Source of the DNA: Hypomesus transpacificus
Lineage: Eukaryota > Chordata > Actinopteri > Osmeriformes > Osmeridae
DNA length: 64,000 bases
Assembly: GCF_021917145.1 (NCBI RefSeq)
Contig: NC_061071.1
Span: 6,322,938-6,386,937, forward strand
Reading direction: 5' to 3'
The position numbers were made by a program, and so were the translations under genes. Below, in pieces: positions 12,770-34,651 of the stretch (positions are counted from its first letter, which is position 1; every line of letters begins with the position of its first letter). The notes beneath the pieces were generated by a model, which did not search any database, was not told the DNA's origin, and saw only the letters and a program-made list of their open reading frames with translations.

Positions 12770-12874
<105 letters not shown>

Positions 12875-12975
12875 CTTCCTTCCCGGCTTTAACCATGTCA
12901 ATTTTTCTGCCTGTAATCTTGATTTGTATTCATGGACTCTGTGTCAGTTGCCCTGTGTGCCTGAGCTGGACCACC

Positions 12976-12981
12976 AATAAA
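12976..12981 (+). terminator. cbr1 polyadenylation signal
   Basis: AATAAA lies downstream of the cbr1 stop and the GT repeat, followed by a TCTG-rich stretch. Confidence 0.7.
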
Positions 12982-13401
12982 AAGCCTCTGGCCATGGAAT
13001 TACAATTTTGTCTGTCTTTCTGTCTGTCTGTCTGAGGAAACAATGAATGAATCAATGAAGGAGCAGCATTAGGAGGAGGAAGGAGAGAGAGATCAGTTTT
13101 CACAGTTTTCTATTTTCAAAAGTGCAGCGTTTACAGAACTGCGATCCTCATGACAACAGTTTGATATGATCATATCAGACAGACTTGAAACGGGTAATAT
13201 GCACGTGAGATAAACTATACACGTAAAACAAGGAACATTTTCTTCAGATAAATACATGCTGATTGACTGGTAGATGTGAGAGCAGGGCTCTCACGAACAG
13301 ACGTTGACTCCTCCTGCTGGTCAAGGTAGGGAACAGCAGGGATACAAGTCTGTATACAAGGTGCGTGTGTGTGTCTGTATACAAGACGTGTGTGTGTGTG
13401 T

Positions 13402-14422
13402 CTACACAGCCAGGTCGTCAGATCGGGCACGGCTGCTTGTGCCGCTGGTCTTGCTGAGCCGGCGATTGTCCTTCAGGAAGTTGCTGTCAGCCAGAGGGGC
13501 GGGGCCAGGGGCGCTGGGGGCGGAGCTCTGCGTGTAGGCCAGGGACAGGAAGTCGTGCTGCCGCTCGGCGGCCATGTTGGCAGAGTTCTGCTGGTGCGCC
13601 AGGCGGAGGGGACAGGGAGGGCAGCTGGGAGGGGCGGGGCCCACGCACAGGCTGAAGTCTGGGGGCGGGGTGCACGGCGGGGCCGGGGGCGGGACCCGGG
13701 CCTGGGCCTTGCGGAGGCGGAGCCTGACGCATCCGCGCCAGGCCAGGTGGTAGAGCTCGGCGGCCGACAGCAGCAGCGACACGGCAGACACGGCCATCAT
13801 GAAGACGATGAACACGTTCTTCTCGGTGGGGCGCGACACGTAGCAGTTGACGGGGTGGGGGCAGGGCCAGGCCCGGCACACGTACAGCGCCCGCAGGAAC
13901 ACGCCGTACAGGAAGTACTGCACCAGCACGAAGAGCACCTCCATGACGGTGCGGATCAGGATGCTGAGCACGTAGGTCTGGAGCAGGGCGCCCCGGAGAC
14001 GTACGCGGCCCGAGGCCTCCACGCGCTCCCCCTTCTCCCCCCCTTCCCCTCCTCCTCCTCCGCCGGCCCCCCCCCCCCTGGTCCTCCCTCTCGCCCCCCC
14101 GGCGGCGCTTCTCCTCGCTGCGCACCGTGTGCATGGCGTGGCCCATGTAGATGAGCGACGGCGTGGACACGAACACGATCTGCAGCACCCAGTAGCGGAT
14201 GTGCGCGATGGGGAACGCCTGGTCGTAGCACACGTTCTCGCAGCCCGGCTGCTCCGTGTCGCAGGTGAAGTCCTCCTGCTCGTCCCCCCAGGACGACTCG
14301 GCCGCCGTGCCCAGGACCAGGATCCGGAAGATGAAGAGCACCGACAGCCACACCTTCCCCACCACCGTCGAGTGCTCCTGCACCTCCTCCAGGAAGTTCC
14401 CCAGGAGGCTCCAGTCAGCCAT
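13402..14422 (-). CDS. gja5: gap junction alpha-5-like connexin (Cx40 type), apparent frameshift
   Basis: A single coding exon, as usual for connexins. The start [19 protein letters not shown] and the first extracellular loop ([14 protein letters not shown], Cx6Cx3C) are in one frame to about residue 115. The second half is in another frame: the third membrane segment, second loop [13 protein letters not shown] (Cx4Cx5C), [14 protein letters not shown], and the tail RRLSKTSGT...ARSDDLAV. It contains four membrane spans. The tail resembles the Cx40 ending SSKARSDDLSV. The frames must join in the G/C-rich cytoplasmic loop, most simply at the C12 run 14067-14078, which may be an assembly homopolymer error or a real lesion. 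Other alpha connexins (Cx43, Cx46, Cx50) fit less well. Confidence 0.82.
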
Positions 14423-14424
14423 CG

Positions 14425-14535
14425 CGCCTCACGCTCGCTACTACGCGCCTCACGCTCGCTACTACGCGCCTCACGCTCGCTACTACGCGCCTCACGCTCG
14501 CTACTACGCGCCTCACGCACGCTACTACACGCCTC
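14425..14535. repeat. 21-bp minisatellite just upstream of the connexin start
   Basis: About five head-to-tail copies of a 21-base unit (CGCGCCTCACGCTCGCTACT plus one base) sit immediately 5' of the connexin ATG on the minus strand. The unit is a multiple of three, so one minus-strand frame stays open right through it. Confidence 0.9.
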
Positions 14536-15128
14536 TCGAGCACCACGCGCACACCTAACTCGCGCTGGACACACCTGTCACACACTGGACACGGCAAACA
14601 CACGGCAAACACGCTGGACACGCCCTGCTTGTCTGGACACGCCCTGCTTGTCTGGACACCCTGTGGATGCTGCGAGAAAAAGCACAGAGATCAGACAGAC
14701 ATCAGAACATGGCCCGTGTGAAATGAGCTGGGTGGGGGGAAGGTGGGGGGAAGGGCCTAGTCGCTATATTATTGTCCTGTAGTGGGTATTAATAGTTCTA
14801 GTTGGTAGGGTGTGTGTGTGTGGGGGGGGAGAGAGTTCCGCAGAACAGGTCAGCAATAGACATGCTCCCACAGCCTCCTTCTCTAGGAAACTAGCTGAAG
14901 TCTGGGGGGGGGGGTGATGAAGGAGGGTGGGTGAGGGGGGGAGGGGGGGGGGGGGGGGGAGGAAGTCAACAGAAACAAACAGGCCAGGCTGCTTATCACC
15001 CCCACATCCCCCCACCCAGTCCCAGCAGAGCCTGGGAACCAGAGGGCTGGGGAGACGGAGGCTCAGACTGATGCTATTCCTGAACACTGAGAACACTGCT
15101 GCCAGAATGGAGGGAGAGAGAGAGGGAG

Positions 15129-15183
<55 letters not shown>

Positions 15184-17920
15184 AGAGAGAAGAAAGTGGG
15201 TGAGAAAGAGAGAGAGAGGGGGCATGGTTAGGATTGAACAGGCAAGCCCTGGTAAGTTCCTCTCTTCTTTTCTCTTTTCTTACTCAACCTCTTCTCCTCT
15301 CTTCCCCTCACTCCTCTCCTCCACTCCCACTCCTCTCTTTTTCCTATCCTTTTTCTCACTCTCCCTCTCTCTCTTACCCTCCCTCTCTTCTTTCACTCTC
15401 TCTCCCTCTCTTGTTTCGCTCTCCCTCTCTCGGCCTCCCTCTCTCCTTCCCTTTCTTCTTTCTCGCCCCCTGTCTCGATTCTCTCTCTTTCTCTCCTCTC
15501 TTCTGTCTCTTTTCTCCAGAAGGTCTAATGAAAGGTCTGGAGCTGCTAGATGAACTCTAAATCAGGAGAACGACAGTTAGGATGTACTGAGACAAAGTAA
15601 AGACCACACGCACACACACACACACACATACCTACATACCTGTGGCCAGCTGTAGAGGTCAGGCAGAGATGGATGTTCTTCTGTCTCCTGCACAAAGGTT
15701 GAGCGTCAGGATGAGTCTTCTCTCTCTCTGTCGATCCTCCTAGGGGGGGGTTCTCTGGAGCGTTGGGAGAGACACGTCTTAAGACCAACAGGCGACTCCG
15801 GTCTCACTCACACCTCCACTGTTGTACCCGTTTGAATTTGTCACAACTCTCTCTTTTCCTCTCGGTCTTTTCTTCTAGTCTTATTCCTTGGACAGTGGAC
15901 GTCTTCACTGCGACACGGACAGACGGACGGACGCAGCAGTAAAGAAGGACAGTCTTCCGCACAGGGCACTGGCAGAGTGACTGGAATCATGTTCCCCCCC
16001 CCAGCCTCACAGCGCTCCTTCTCCCCCTCCTCCCTCCCTCTCTCTCTCTCCCTCCCTCCCTCCCTCATGCCCTGTGTCGCCTCCGCGGTTCCAGCAGGGG
16101 CATCTACAGGGGAAGTCCGACTCAAAGGGAAAACAATGGCAATTCTCCCCTCTACTGCTAAACTTCCATTTGAACTCCAGACCGCTGGAAACACACACAC
16201 ACGTTTGACTGACTTTGCCAGTAACTAACTGGCTGTGTCTAACCCGCTGACTGCAACAAGGCAGTGTTTGATAAGACGGAGGGTGGTAGACACATGACTG
16301 TTCTCATCAACACCCCCAGGGCGCACACACACACACACACACACACACACTGTTTTGTCTATGTTATATCCTGACTCTTTAGATTGACTTTCGTCACACT
16401 TATTAGTGGGGATGAAAATGATGAAAACAACTGGATCTCTACATGGGGTTCATGACAACTACAAACGGGGTGACCTCCAATGTTCGCCGTGTGCGTTCTT
16501 AGTTTATCTAACGAGGGAATTGTCTGCTTTGGCCTTACTGTAACAACCTCAAACCCCCATCCTCACACAAACAGTAAAACAAATCCTCTCCCCTTCATCA
16601 CATCCTCAACCTTGACACGCTGAACCCCTTGAACCACATCAATAACCTTGAACCCCATCTTTCCCGGTGAACCCCATCCTTAACCTTACATCCTGAACCT
16701 CGCACCCCATCCTTGAGCTTAAACCCCATCCTTTACAGTGAAACCACATCTTTAACCTTGAACCACATCCTGTGTTAGACAGCGTCCAGTGGGACAGACT
16801 GGGAAGGTCCATCTGCAGGAGTGTGACCAGGCTGAAGTTCCTGTCAGCAGCCTGCTTACACCTGTCATATCAGTGCTCTCAGCCGGATCACACCTCTTCT
16901 ATCTCTGCTCTGTTTTACTGCTCGTGACAACAGCGATAAAATACCATTGCTGAATATAGACCTACATTGGGACACACGCACACTCATACACTATAACATG
17001 GATTATAAAGATGACCTCTCCGCAGGTTATTTTTATTGAGTGCCGCCGTGGTGTGATTGGCCACACCAGGAGGGGGCGGGGTTATCGCTGCAGAGACACG
17101 GTCTGTATCGGAGCCTGACAGAAACTTGGAGAGAGAAAGGAGTGTGTTCGTGAGAGAGAATAAGAGTGTGTGTTTGGGTCTGTGTGTGGGGCTGATAACA
17201 TTGTGCAGTAGCAAAGCTCCAGAAACAAGAGGTCACCATATATCTCTCTCCCTTACTCTGCTCCCTGTTTCTGCCCCCTGCACACACACACACACACCAA
17301 ACACTTGGTCAAAGTAGCACAAGCACACAGGAAGTGTTAGCCCAACTTCCTGAAAGAATGGAGATCTGCCCTGGACTGTGCAACAATGGTCCTCCGGTGG
17401 ACCTAAGACTGAAGTTAACTCCACCCTGGCGGCCTGAGAGTGAGTGTGTGTTTGTGTGTGTTTGTGTGTGTGTGTGTGTGAGAGAGAGTCTGCAGGATGT
17501 TTGTGAAGGTAGGACCCACATCAGAGTTCCTCACCAACCAAGCTCCCAGACATTCCTTCAGGCCGCCTAAATATTTATGTCCCGAGGGGGACACGTTGGA
17601 CCAAGGTAAACACACACAGAGACACACACACACACACATTCTCCTCTATTTCCAATTTAGTCTTCATCCACCATATCGGTCAGATGTGTTTGGGCCTCCC
17701 TGGTCTAGCTGGTTACAGTAGCACTGACTGGACCCATAGCTCCTTGTCCCAAAGGGTTGACTTCATTGTCTCGCTCGTAGCTACGTCACCGCTGGGGGAC
17801 ATGGGCGGAGGGTGAATTCCGCGAACAGCTGTTCTCCTCCAGCTGTCCCTCCGAGACGCACCAAACTGCTGCTTTGTCCTGCTTCAAACTCCATCGCTGC
17901 ACATTGAATGACTTGCTAAA
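14536..17920. other. intergenic region without recognised gene
   Basis: This 3.4 kb holds simple sequence: poly-G/C near 14900-14960, (GA)n at 15117-15180, a long CT-rich tract at 15250-15520, CA/GT patches and a degenerate AACCCCATCCTTGA-type repeat at 16545-16770. It may hold 5' untranslated exons of the connexin gene (-) and the promoter of the follistatin-like gene (+). No coding exon with conserved content was seen. Confidence 0.5.
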
Positions 17921-20547
17921 ATGGTACGTTAAATAGGTCGTTAAATGTTACATATTTGTCACTTGTTCGGTTGTTTTTTTTAGTTTAATCAAGTTCTAGT
18001 TTAGTCATGTTGATTTTGTATTAACGCAGTCCGTTGTGTTCCGCAGTTGTATCAAGTTGTTCTCCTGATTCTTGGAGCGACAATCCCCTGGTTGGCGGTG
18101 GTAAATATTCTCGATTTTTTACGTTTCTTAGTTAAATAAAATATTTACCTGGTGACAAGTGGTTGTAAGGATTTAAAGGTCAAAACTATTCCTCACAGAT
18201 TAAAGTCAGAGGATTTTTTTCCGGGTTGACTCTAGCTCTTCAGCATCAGATTCAGCGCATCAGTGTTATTACAGTGGTGTTTGTGTGTTGCTTCAGCTGG
18301 GTGCGTGTGAGTGTGTTCTTTTTAGAGGCAAAACACCTGGCGTGTAATTACAGGTCGTAAGTGTGAGGTGAGTTGACCGAGATAAGGGTAAAGTTGTGTG
18401 TGAGGATGATTATGTCTGTGTAGCCTATGTGAGTGGGTGTTTAGCACTCTCAACATCAAAGTACCGGTACATAAGATAAAAGATAAGAGTAAGAAAAGGA
18501 GAGCATGGTGAAAAGGCTATTTTTTCTCACTCTCTGCGGTGCAATTTTTTTTTCTTATACCATCTACTAAGACAGTCTTGCTTGACAACACATTTAGCGA
18601 ATGGGTGTGTGTTTGTGTCTTTATATTTTCTTGTTTCAAGAGTTGTTATTCATATCTGCACCTGGAGAAAAGAATGACAACGCCAGTACAGGGGAACACC
18701 GTGTGTGGACATGTGTCAGTGTTTATTACAACAGTAGTAACAACAATGTGTTGCAATAACTAGTTACAGACTCCAGTCAGGTGAAACTGCTTACAGTGTC
18801 CAAGGTTGTCACCTTCACAGACAAAAAAACAGGCAGAGATACAAATAGACAGACAGATAAACAGACGAGAAAAAGCAAACAGATGGACAGACAAACAGGC
18901 AACAGAAAGACAGACTAACCCATTGACAGACAAGCAGACAAGCAGACAGGCTGACCGACGGATAGATTCATCTTTGTAAGGCCTTTGTGAGGGCATGCGC
19001 GGGGCTATTGTCATGGTAAAGTTCCTGGGTGCGTGTGCAAGCCTCTGAATGAAAAGGTCAAAGGTCAGCTGGCTGCTCAGGGTCCATCTGCCGTGGGTGT
19101 GTGAGCACGGCTGCAGGCCATGTGGAGGTTGTGATGGAGCTCTGAGCCACACACACACACACAGGTCACACTGAACAGCCTGGAACGGCCGGTCTGAAGG
19201 ACCGGCGAGGATGAGAGAAGTCCTAACCACCTCATTCATCACAGCATCACGCCATGATCTGCTCTCAGCCCCATGTTCTGTGTGTGTGTCTGTGTGCGTT
19301 TGTAGGAGGGAAAGCCCGCCGTGTGTGCCAATGTGTTTTGTGGAGCGGGCAGAGAGTGCGCCACGACGGAGAGAGGAGAACCTGCTTGCATGTGCATCGA
19401 CGTGAGTCTCTAACGCACACACACACATAGACAAACACGCGAATGCACACACCGACACAAGCGGGTTTGTGTGTGTGTGTGTGCAGTACTGTAAGGCCCA
19501 CAAGCATCCGGTGTGTGCCAGTAACGGGAAGACGTACCAGAACCACTGTGAGCTGCACCGGGACGCCTGCCTCACTGGGACCAAGCTGCACGTAGAGCAG
19601 GATGGACACTGCCAAGGTAGGACCAGGGTGTGTGTGTGTGTGTAAGTGTGTGTGTGTGGGTGTGATGTTGCAGAACGACTCACTTGCTGGGTGTGTTTAT
19701 AACATTTACATTTAGTCATTTAGCAGACGCTTTTACCAAGAGCGACTTACAGTAAGTACAGGGACATTCCCCCGAGGCAAGTAGGGTGAAGTGCCTTGAC
19801 CAAGGACACAACATCAATTGCTACAGTAACCTTCAGATTACTAACCCGATTCCCTAACTGCTCAACCATCTGACCCCCTCTCCCCGTTTATTGTTTCAGA
19901 GATGTCCAACAAAGTTGCAGCCAGCCCAAGTAAGTGCAGATGCCTACTGCAACAGAACCCTCACCATCTAAACCCTCAACCTTCAATCCACCCAGAACCC
20001 CAAATCCCCTAGAACCTTAAATGACTCAGACCCCTTACTCACCCCCAAGACCATGACCAAGAACCCTAACCCTACAGTTACTGTGGCCCAAACCCCACCA
20101 AATACCAACCTCTGTGTATCTGTGTGTGTTTGTAGTCGTTTGCTATGTAGCAGACAGGAATGAGCTACGGAGAAGAGTGATTGGCTGGCTTGAAGGGGAG
20201 GTGGAGCCCGATGGCTGGTTCTCAACAGGAAGCAACTTCTCTCACATCCTGGAGACATACTTCAAGGTGGGAGGGACTTTTATTTATTTTTTTACAGTTA
20301 CGTGTGTTTGTTGCACGAATGTATGTTTGTTAGACTACACTGTGTGGCGTTTTGTAAGCGACTCGTACCTTAACCAGCGCTCACGCAATCATAGCATGGG
20401 GGACGTGTGTGTTTCTCAGGAGTACGATGATGGAGATTCCCAGATGGACTCGTCTGAACTCCTGAAGTTCCTCCAACACAACGAGACGGCCATCAACATC
20501 ACCGCCTACGCCAGCCAGGACAACAATCGCCTGCTCAGGTCTGCTCA

Positions 20548-20585
<38 letters not shown>

Positions 20586-21425
20586 CAAGCACAAGCTCAC
20601 ACATGGGAAGAGTGTAAACATGAACACATACATACACTCCAGCTACTTCTGGCTGGGCATTTGGGTAAGCTTGACGTGTGTGTGTGTGTAGGAGCCTATG
20701 TGTGGATGCTCTCATTGAGCTGTCAGATGAAAATGCTGACTGGAAGCTGAGTTTCGATGAGTTCCTCAACTGCCTGAAGCCTGACTTCAACCCCCCAGAG
20801 AGAAGTACATACACGCCCATACACACACACCCTGTATCCTAAAACGCACACACACAACGCACACACACACACCCTTACACTCCTCCTGTGATGTAGCTGT
20901 GATGTGCCATGGCATGTAACTTCCTGGGTGACATCACTTCCTGCAGTGTGTGCCCTGGAGGACGAGACGTACGAGGATGGGGCAGAGACTCAGATGGAAT
21001 GTAACCGCTGTGTATGCGCCTGTGGAAACTGGGTCTGCACAGCTCTCACCTGCGACGGTAAGGACACACCTCACACACACACACACACACACCTCACACA
21101 CACACCATGTACGCAAACACACCCTTGACACAGGTGTGTGACTGTCCCGTTTCAGGAACAGAGCACCCGAAGGTGGTGGAGGCTGAGGGGGCGGAGCAGG
21201 AAATGACAGAGGAGGAGTGGACCCGCAGGGTGGCAGAGCTCAACTTGCACCAGGTCTGGATCGGCACTTACAAACACACACACACACGTACAGTCTCACA
21301 CAAGAAACACACACAAAACACGTGTAGCTACACAAAAAAATATACATAAAGGTGATTCCTCTGCTCCCTTTCCTTTCACCCAGGAGACTGTAGAAAAGAT
21401 GAAGGTGGGCGTCAATGAGATCTGA
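17921..21425 (+). CDS. fstl1: follistatin-like protein 1 family, secreted glycoprotein
   Basis: Eleven coding exons: 17921-17923, 18047-18100, 19306-19401, 19487-19616, 19900-19929, 20136-20266, 20420-20538, 20692-20804, 20947-21057, 21156-21253, 21384-21425. They total 308 residues, the same length as human FSTL1. The start codon is the last three bases of its exon, and exon 2 encodes a hydrophobic signal peptide ([18 protein letters not shown]). A follistatin/Kazal module follows ([12 protein letters not shown], then [20 protein letters not shown]), then an EF-hand region ([22 protein letters not shown] glycosylation sites, [15 protein letters not shown]) and a VWC-like end ([13 protein letters not shown]). 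Linkage to gsk3b matches human 3q13. It could be a teleost duplicate, or the 'FSTL6' noted beside the fugu runt gene. Confidence 0.88.
19702..19879 (-). mobile_element. tRNA-derived SINE copy 3
   Basis: Reverse-oriented copy in the intron before follistatin-like exon 5. The tail (CATTTAGCAGACGCTTTTAC on the plus strand) and body match the family. The tRNA-like head is degraded, as the B box is imperfect. Confidence 0.75.
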
Positions 21426-21866
21426 GATGAGACCCACTTTATCATTTCAAACAACCAGAATGACTGCAGACTCTCATCAACCAACCAGAGCGACTGCTGA
21501 CTCTCATCCAACCAACCAGAGCGACTGCAGACTCTCATCCAACCCATCTTAATCAGCCATGCCTTGCCGGCTGCAGCCTCTCTGAGGATAATCACATTCC
21601 TGTCCGTGTCCATTATTCTGCTGCATTTGCTTTTATGATTCTGGTCTATTTCTGTTACGTCAGACATAATACTGTTCTAGATTTACTTTACTGTACCAGA
21701 GTTAGTGGGACTGAATAAGAGGGTTGAGGTGATAAGGATTAGTTTATTGACAATAGTTTATAGTCCCTTCACGTTTCTCAGAAGACTGAGGTAACTACTG
21801 AATGGTCTGAACTGTGGTCCAGGGATGATTGTTGATGACGTCATCTTGTTTGTGTATTTGTGTCAA

Positions 21867-21872
21867 AATAAA
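21867..21872 (+). terminator. follistatin-like gene polyadenylation signal
   Basis: AATAAA lies about 440 bases after the stop codon of the fstl1-type gene, at the end of its likely 3' UTR. Confidence 0.65.
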
Positions 21873-21917
21873 GATGACTTATTTACTTATAAACATGCCA
21901 TGTGAGTTGGGTTGATG

Positions 21918-22772
21918 TACAGTGCACCCGCAAAGTATTCAGTCATATTACAGCATTGTTCCTAAATGGATTCAGGACCTGCCTGGTCGTCGGTCTGCCA
22001 ACGCTGGACCAGGACGTCAACCGGAATCCAGTCTCCATGACGGCCAACAGCGAGTTTCCCGGTCCCATCCAACGTCTATATAGCCGAACAATGGATTTTG
22101 GTGTTTCAAAACCCATTGACACTGTATGACTATGCTTAGCTTGTGTTCTGCTCCTCTTTCCTAGCAACCGTCTCTGGAGGAGGGGATCCCTCTCTGAATT
22201 GCTCCTCCCAAGGTTTCTTCCATTTTTTCTCCCGTTGGGAGTTTTTCCGGGAGTTTTTCCTTGTCTTCCTTGAGGGTTTAGGTTGGTTGAGGGGCAGTTC
22301 TATGGGCGCATGTGAAGCCCTCTGTGACATGCTTGCGTGTAAAAAGGGCTATACAAATAAATGTGATTTGATTAAAAAAAAAAAATTCCCTCAAAATTCT
22401 ACCCACAACAACTCAGTATGATAACGTGAAAAAGGCTTGTTTATTTTTAATATAATAGCAAAAATTAAGAAATAACATTTTTGTTCGGCCAAAGAGTTCA
22501 ATCTTTATTTCATCATACCAGAGAATTTTGTTTCTCATGGTCTGAGGGTACTTCAGGTGCCTTTTGGCAAACTGTAGACGGGCTGTCATGTGCTTTATAA
22601 GATGGGCATCCGTCTGGCCACTCAATCATATAGGGTGGGTGGAGTGCTGCAAAGAATGGTTGTCCTTCTGGAAGGTTCTCCTCTCTTCCCAGAGCAACGG
22701 TGGAGCTCCGTCAGAGTAACCATCAGATTCTTGGTCACCTCCCCGACTGAGGCCCTTCTCCCGATCACACGT
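21918..22772. mobile_element. Tc1-like DNA transposon remnant
   Basis: The left end TACAGTGCACCCGCAAAGTA resembles the terminal repeat of salmonid/teleost Tc1-like elements. After an internal insertion (21977-22385) the Tc1-like sequence resumes at CCTCAAAATTCTACCCACAA. It then runs through antisense transposase-derived sequence (CAGAGAATTTTGTTTCTCAT; TGGTTGTCCTTCTGGAAGGT). The right end is missing beyond about 22772. It is an inactive fragment between the fstl1-type gene and gsk3b. Confidence 0.68.
21977..22385 (+). mobile_element. non-LTR retrotransposon 3' end inserted in the Tc1-like copy
   Basis: The sequence ends AGGGCTATACAAATAAATGT GATTTGATT followed by a run of A, the usual 3' end of a teleost LINE. 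It contains GTTTCTTCCATTTTTTCTCC and GAGTTTTTCCTTG motifs common to these 3' UTRs. It interrupts the Tc1-like element, so it is the younger insertion. No intact ORF was seen. Confidence 0.6.
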
Positions 22773-24476
22773 CAATAATCCTAATTAGAAATGTGTATAT
22801 TATACAATCATACACAAGCAATTTACTCAAATGATCGTTAGGTGTATTTCCTTAAGATTACGGAATGGTGTGTGCGTGTGTGCCATGAACTGTAGCATAC
22901 AGTAATATATACTATTTTCTACAATATTGTCAAAATGTCTTCTTACAGTCACTGTACTGTCGAAAAGTATAATACAGTAATCCACCAGACTGTGACCAAT
23001 CATGCAGTGCACTGCAGTCAATGGATGCATGGGTGCAAAAATATATGTGTGTACAGTATACCGTGTGTGGTGTTGAAACAGCTATTATGTGTACATTAGA
23101 ACATGTGTAAATCGCAGTTGATTGTTACACACCTGTTATCATTTCTACAAAAAGGTTCAAATTATACCCACCAATCGACTCAAATTAGGCTATTTAAAGG
23201 CCTATTCTAAAGCCATGATTGGTTGGTGTTGAGTAAAGCAATGAGTGTTTGCACATGTGAGGAGTTAGTGTGAGATGCTGAGTTTGGCATTTTGGTTGTG
23301 TTTGAAAAAGGAAATCAAGATGCCTCCTGTTTTGAGTGTCCTGCGTTTGTGAGTTTAGTGGAGAATTGTGTGTTGTGTTTTGCAAAAAGTGTTTTATGAA
23401 ATTGAAAACTGAGTCAAAGGCCAAAAATGTGCCTATGGTTTTGCAAATTTGAGGTGTGGTTCTGGTGTTTGAGTGTCAGGTTTCTCAAATGGTGGGAAAA
23501 TTAAGGAATTTGTGTGTAAGCATTTGAAAAAACCCAGTAAGGCAAACAGGAACATTCGTTGGGTGTTCTGCTTCCGCTCAGCCATATTTGGGTGCAGTAC
23601 TTTCTTTTCCTGAGTGCAAAGATGTCACACATACACTCACAGCCAGCATCATTCTTTTCGGCCTGTATAACAACTTGCTCAAATATTTCCATCAATGATA
23701 AATAAGTAAATACTATGCAAACTAATGTAACAGTATGTTACTTACTTCCTTCGCTCATCTGCACTACACGTCTTTTATTTTGAAATCAATACAAAGCCAA
23801 CAGTACAGGAAATTGGTACTACCAGTTATCTGGTGTTTCCTGTCTGTATGGAGCTCCGCACGGCGTTGGGCCGGGTTGTGGCTGTCTAGCAGAAACAGCC
23901 TGAGAGAAGGGAAGGTGTTCAGAGGAAAAACGGCAATGATTATTTTCCTCACTGGTTTTTAACTTTTCTACGTAACCGGCTGATGGTAGTCAGGGACAGT
24001 CCTTTTAGTGTCTCTGTGTGACAGAATTCGTTTTTGTTGTTCCATCATCAGTAAATATGTCCATCTTAAGCTGAGCTTGCTAGAGCTAGTATTATAGCTA
24101 CATGTTGTTGATCTCGGTAGCCCTGTGTGTTTAGGTTCTCTATCTCGTTGTCTTTAATGCTGGTGATCGTTTCGTTTCAATTTGAGAATATGAAAACTCG
24201 TATTCTTATTCACCAAACAAGTTTTTTCAAATGTAGAAAACAGAGCAACGGCATTGCTAAATAACTCTACTTTAAGCCTATACCTAGCTATACTTGGCCT
24301 ACATTACCTAAGGGATCTTTGTCATACAGCTGTACTGTAGTGGACGATTTTGGATTTTCATATTTTAAAAACCTCTGTTGACGCCCCTCACACTAGCTAG
24401 TAATTTAGCTAGCTAGCTACCGTTGGCCACTTAGCTAAGCTATTAGCTAGCTACAAAGTGTTATTTTGAGGCAAGT
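22773..24476. other. AT-rich intergenic region and presumed gsk3b promoter
   Basis: The first part (to about 23700) is AT-rich and has the look of old repeat sequence, but I could not name a family. The segment 23800-24476 is less repetitive, with GCTAGC-type short repeats at 24395-24455. It probably contains the gsk3b promoter and 5' UTR. No conserved coding exon was found. Confidence 0.35.
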
Positions 24477-24500
24477 ATGGCTGAAGCCTGCCGTCCAGAG

Positions 24501-27163
<2,663 letters not shown>

Positions 27164-27565
27164 CTCCTCCCCCAGCCCCGCCTCCTCTGCATCTGCCGTT
27201 CTCCCAGAGTTCTCATTAAGTATACAAACGTGTGTGTATATATATATATATATATATAAATGTGTGTTTGTGTTTATATACATGTATTTGTTGTCATTGC
27301 CTGTATTATGTGCGCGCACGTGTGTGTGGGGGGGGGGGGCATGGCTGGGTGTAGGATGGAAACACAGCTGTCTGCAGACCCACCACTACTACAACACTAC
27401 TTGAATGCCTTTTTGTGACTGAATATTTGTATTTTATTTTGTAAAAAAAAAAAAAGAACAAAAAAAAAAGGAGAAAAAAAAGAAGCTTTTATTTCTATTC
27501 AAGTAAAGAATGCTCTGGACCTCCTCTCTGTAGATCAGGGTTTTAACTCGGTTACAGCTGTGGTC

Positions 27566-27571
27566 AATAAA
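27566..27571 (+). terminator. gsk3b polyadenylation signal
   Basis: AATAAA lies about 400 bases after the gsk3b stop and 240 bases before the convergent runt stop codon. Confidence 0.65.
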
Positions 27572-27808
27572 CAAGAGTTTAGTCTGAGTAGCTGTCTGTC
27601 TGAATGCACGTCTGTCTGATTGCCCTTCACGGTCCATCTCTATTCCTCAAGGCTGTGTTGGCGTTGAAAATGAAACCTTCGTCCTGATTGTTCAGTTATT
27701 TGCTTGTTTCACGCCATACCACACACGCATTTAAGTCTGTATTACAGTACACACACCAACTTAAATAATGCCTGACACACTCCACAACAATAAGCTCCCA
27801 CCAGTTTA

Positions 27809-34651
<6,843 letters not shown>

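Noticed and set aside
23190-23700. Possible transposon ORF (minus strand)
   Set aside because: The sequence looks repeat-like, but no conserved domain or terminal repeats could be recognised.
27428-27485. A-rich tract as a processed pseudogene or LINE poly-A tail
   Set aside because: It lies in the gsk3b 3' UTR without adjoining retrocopy or LINE sequence.
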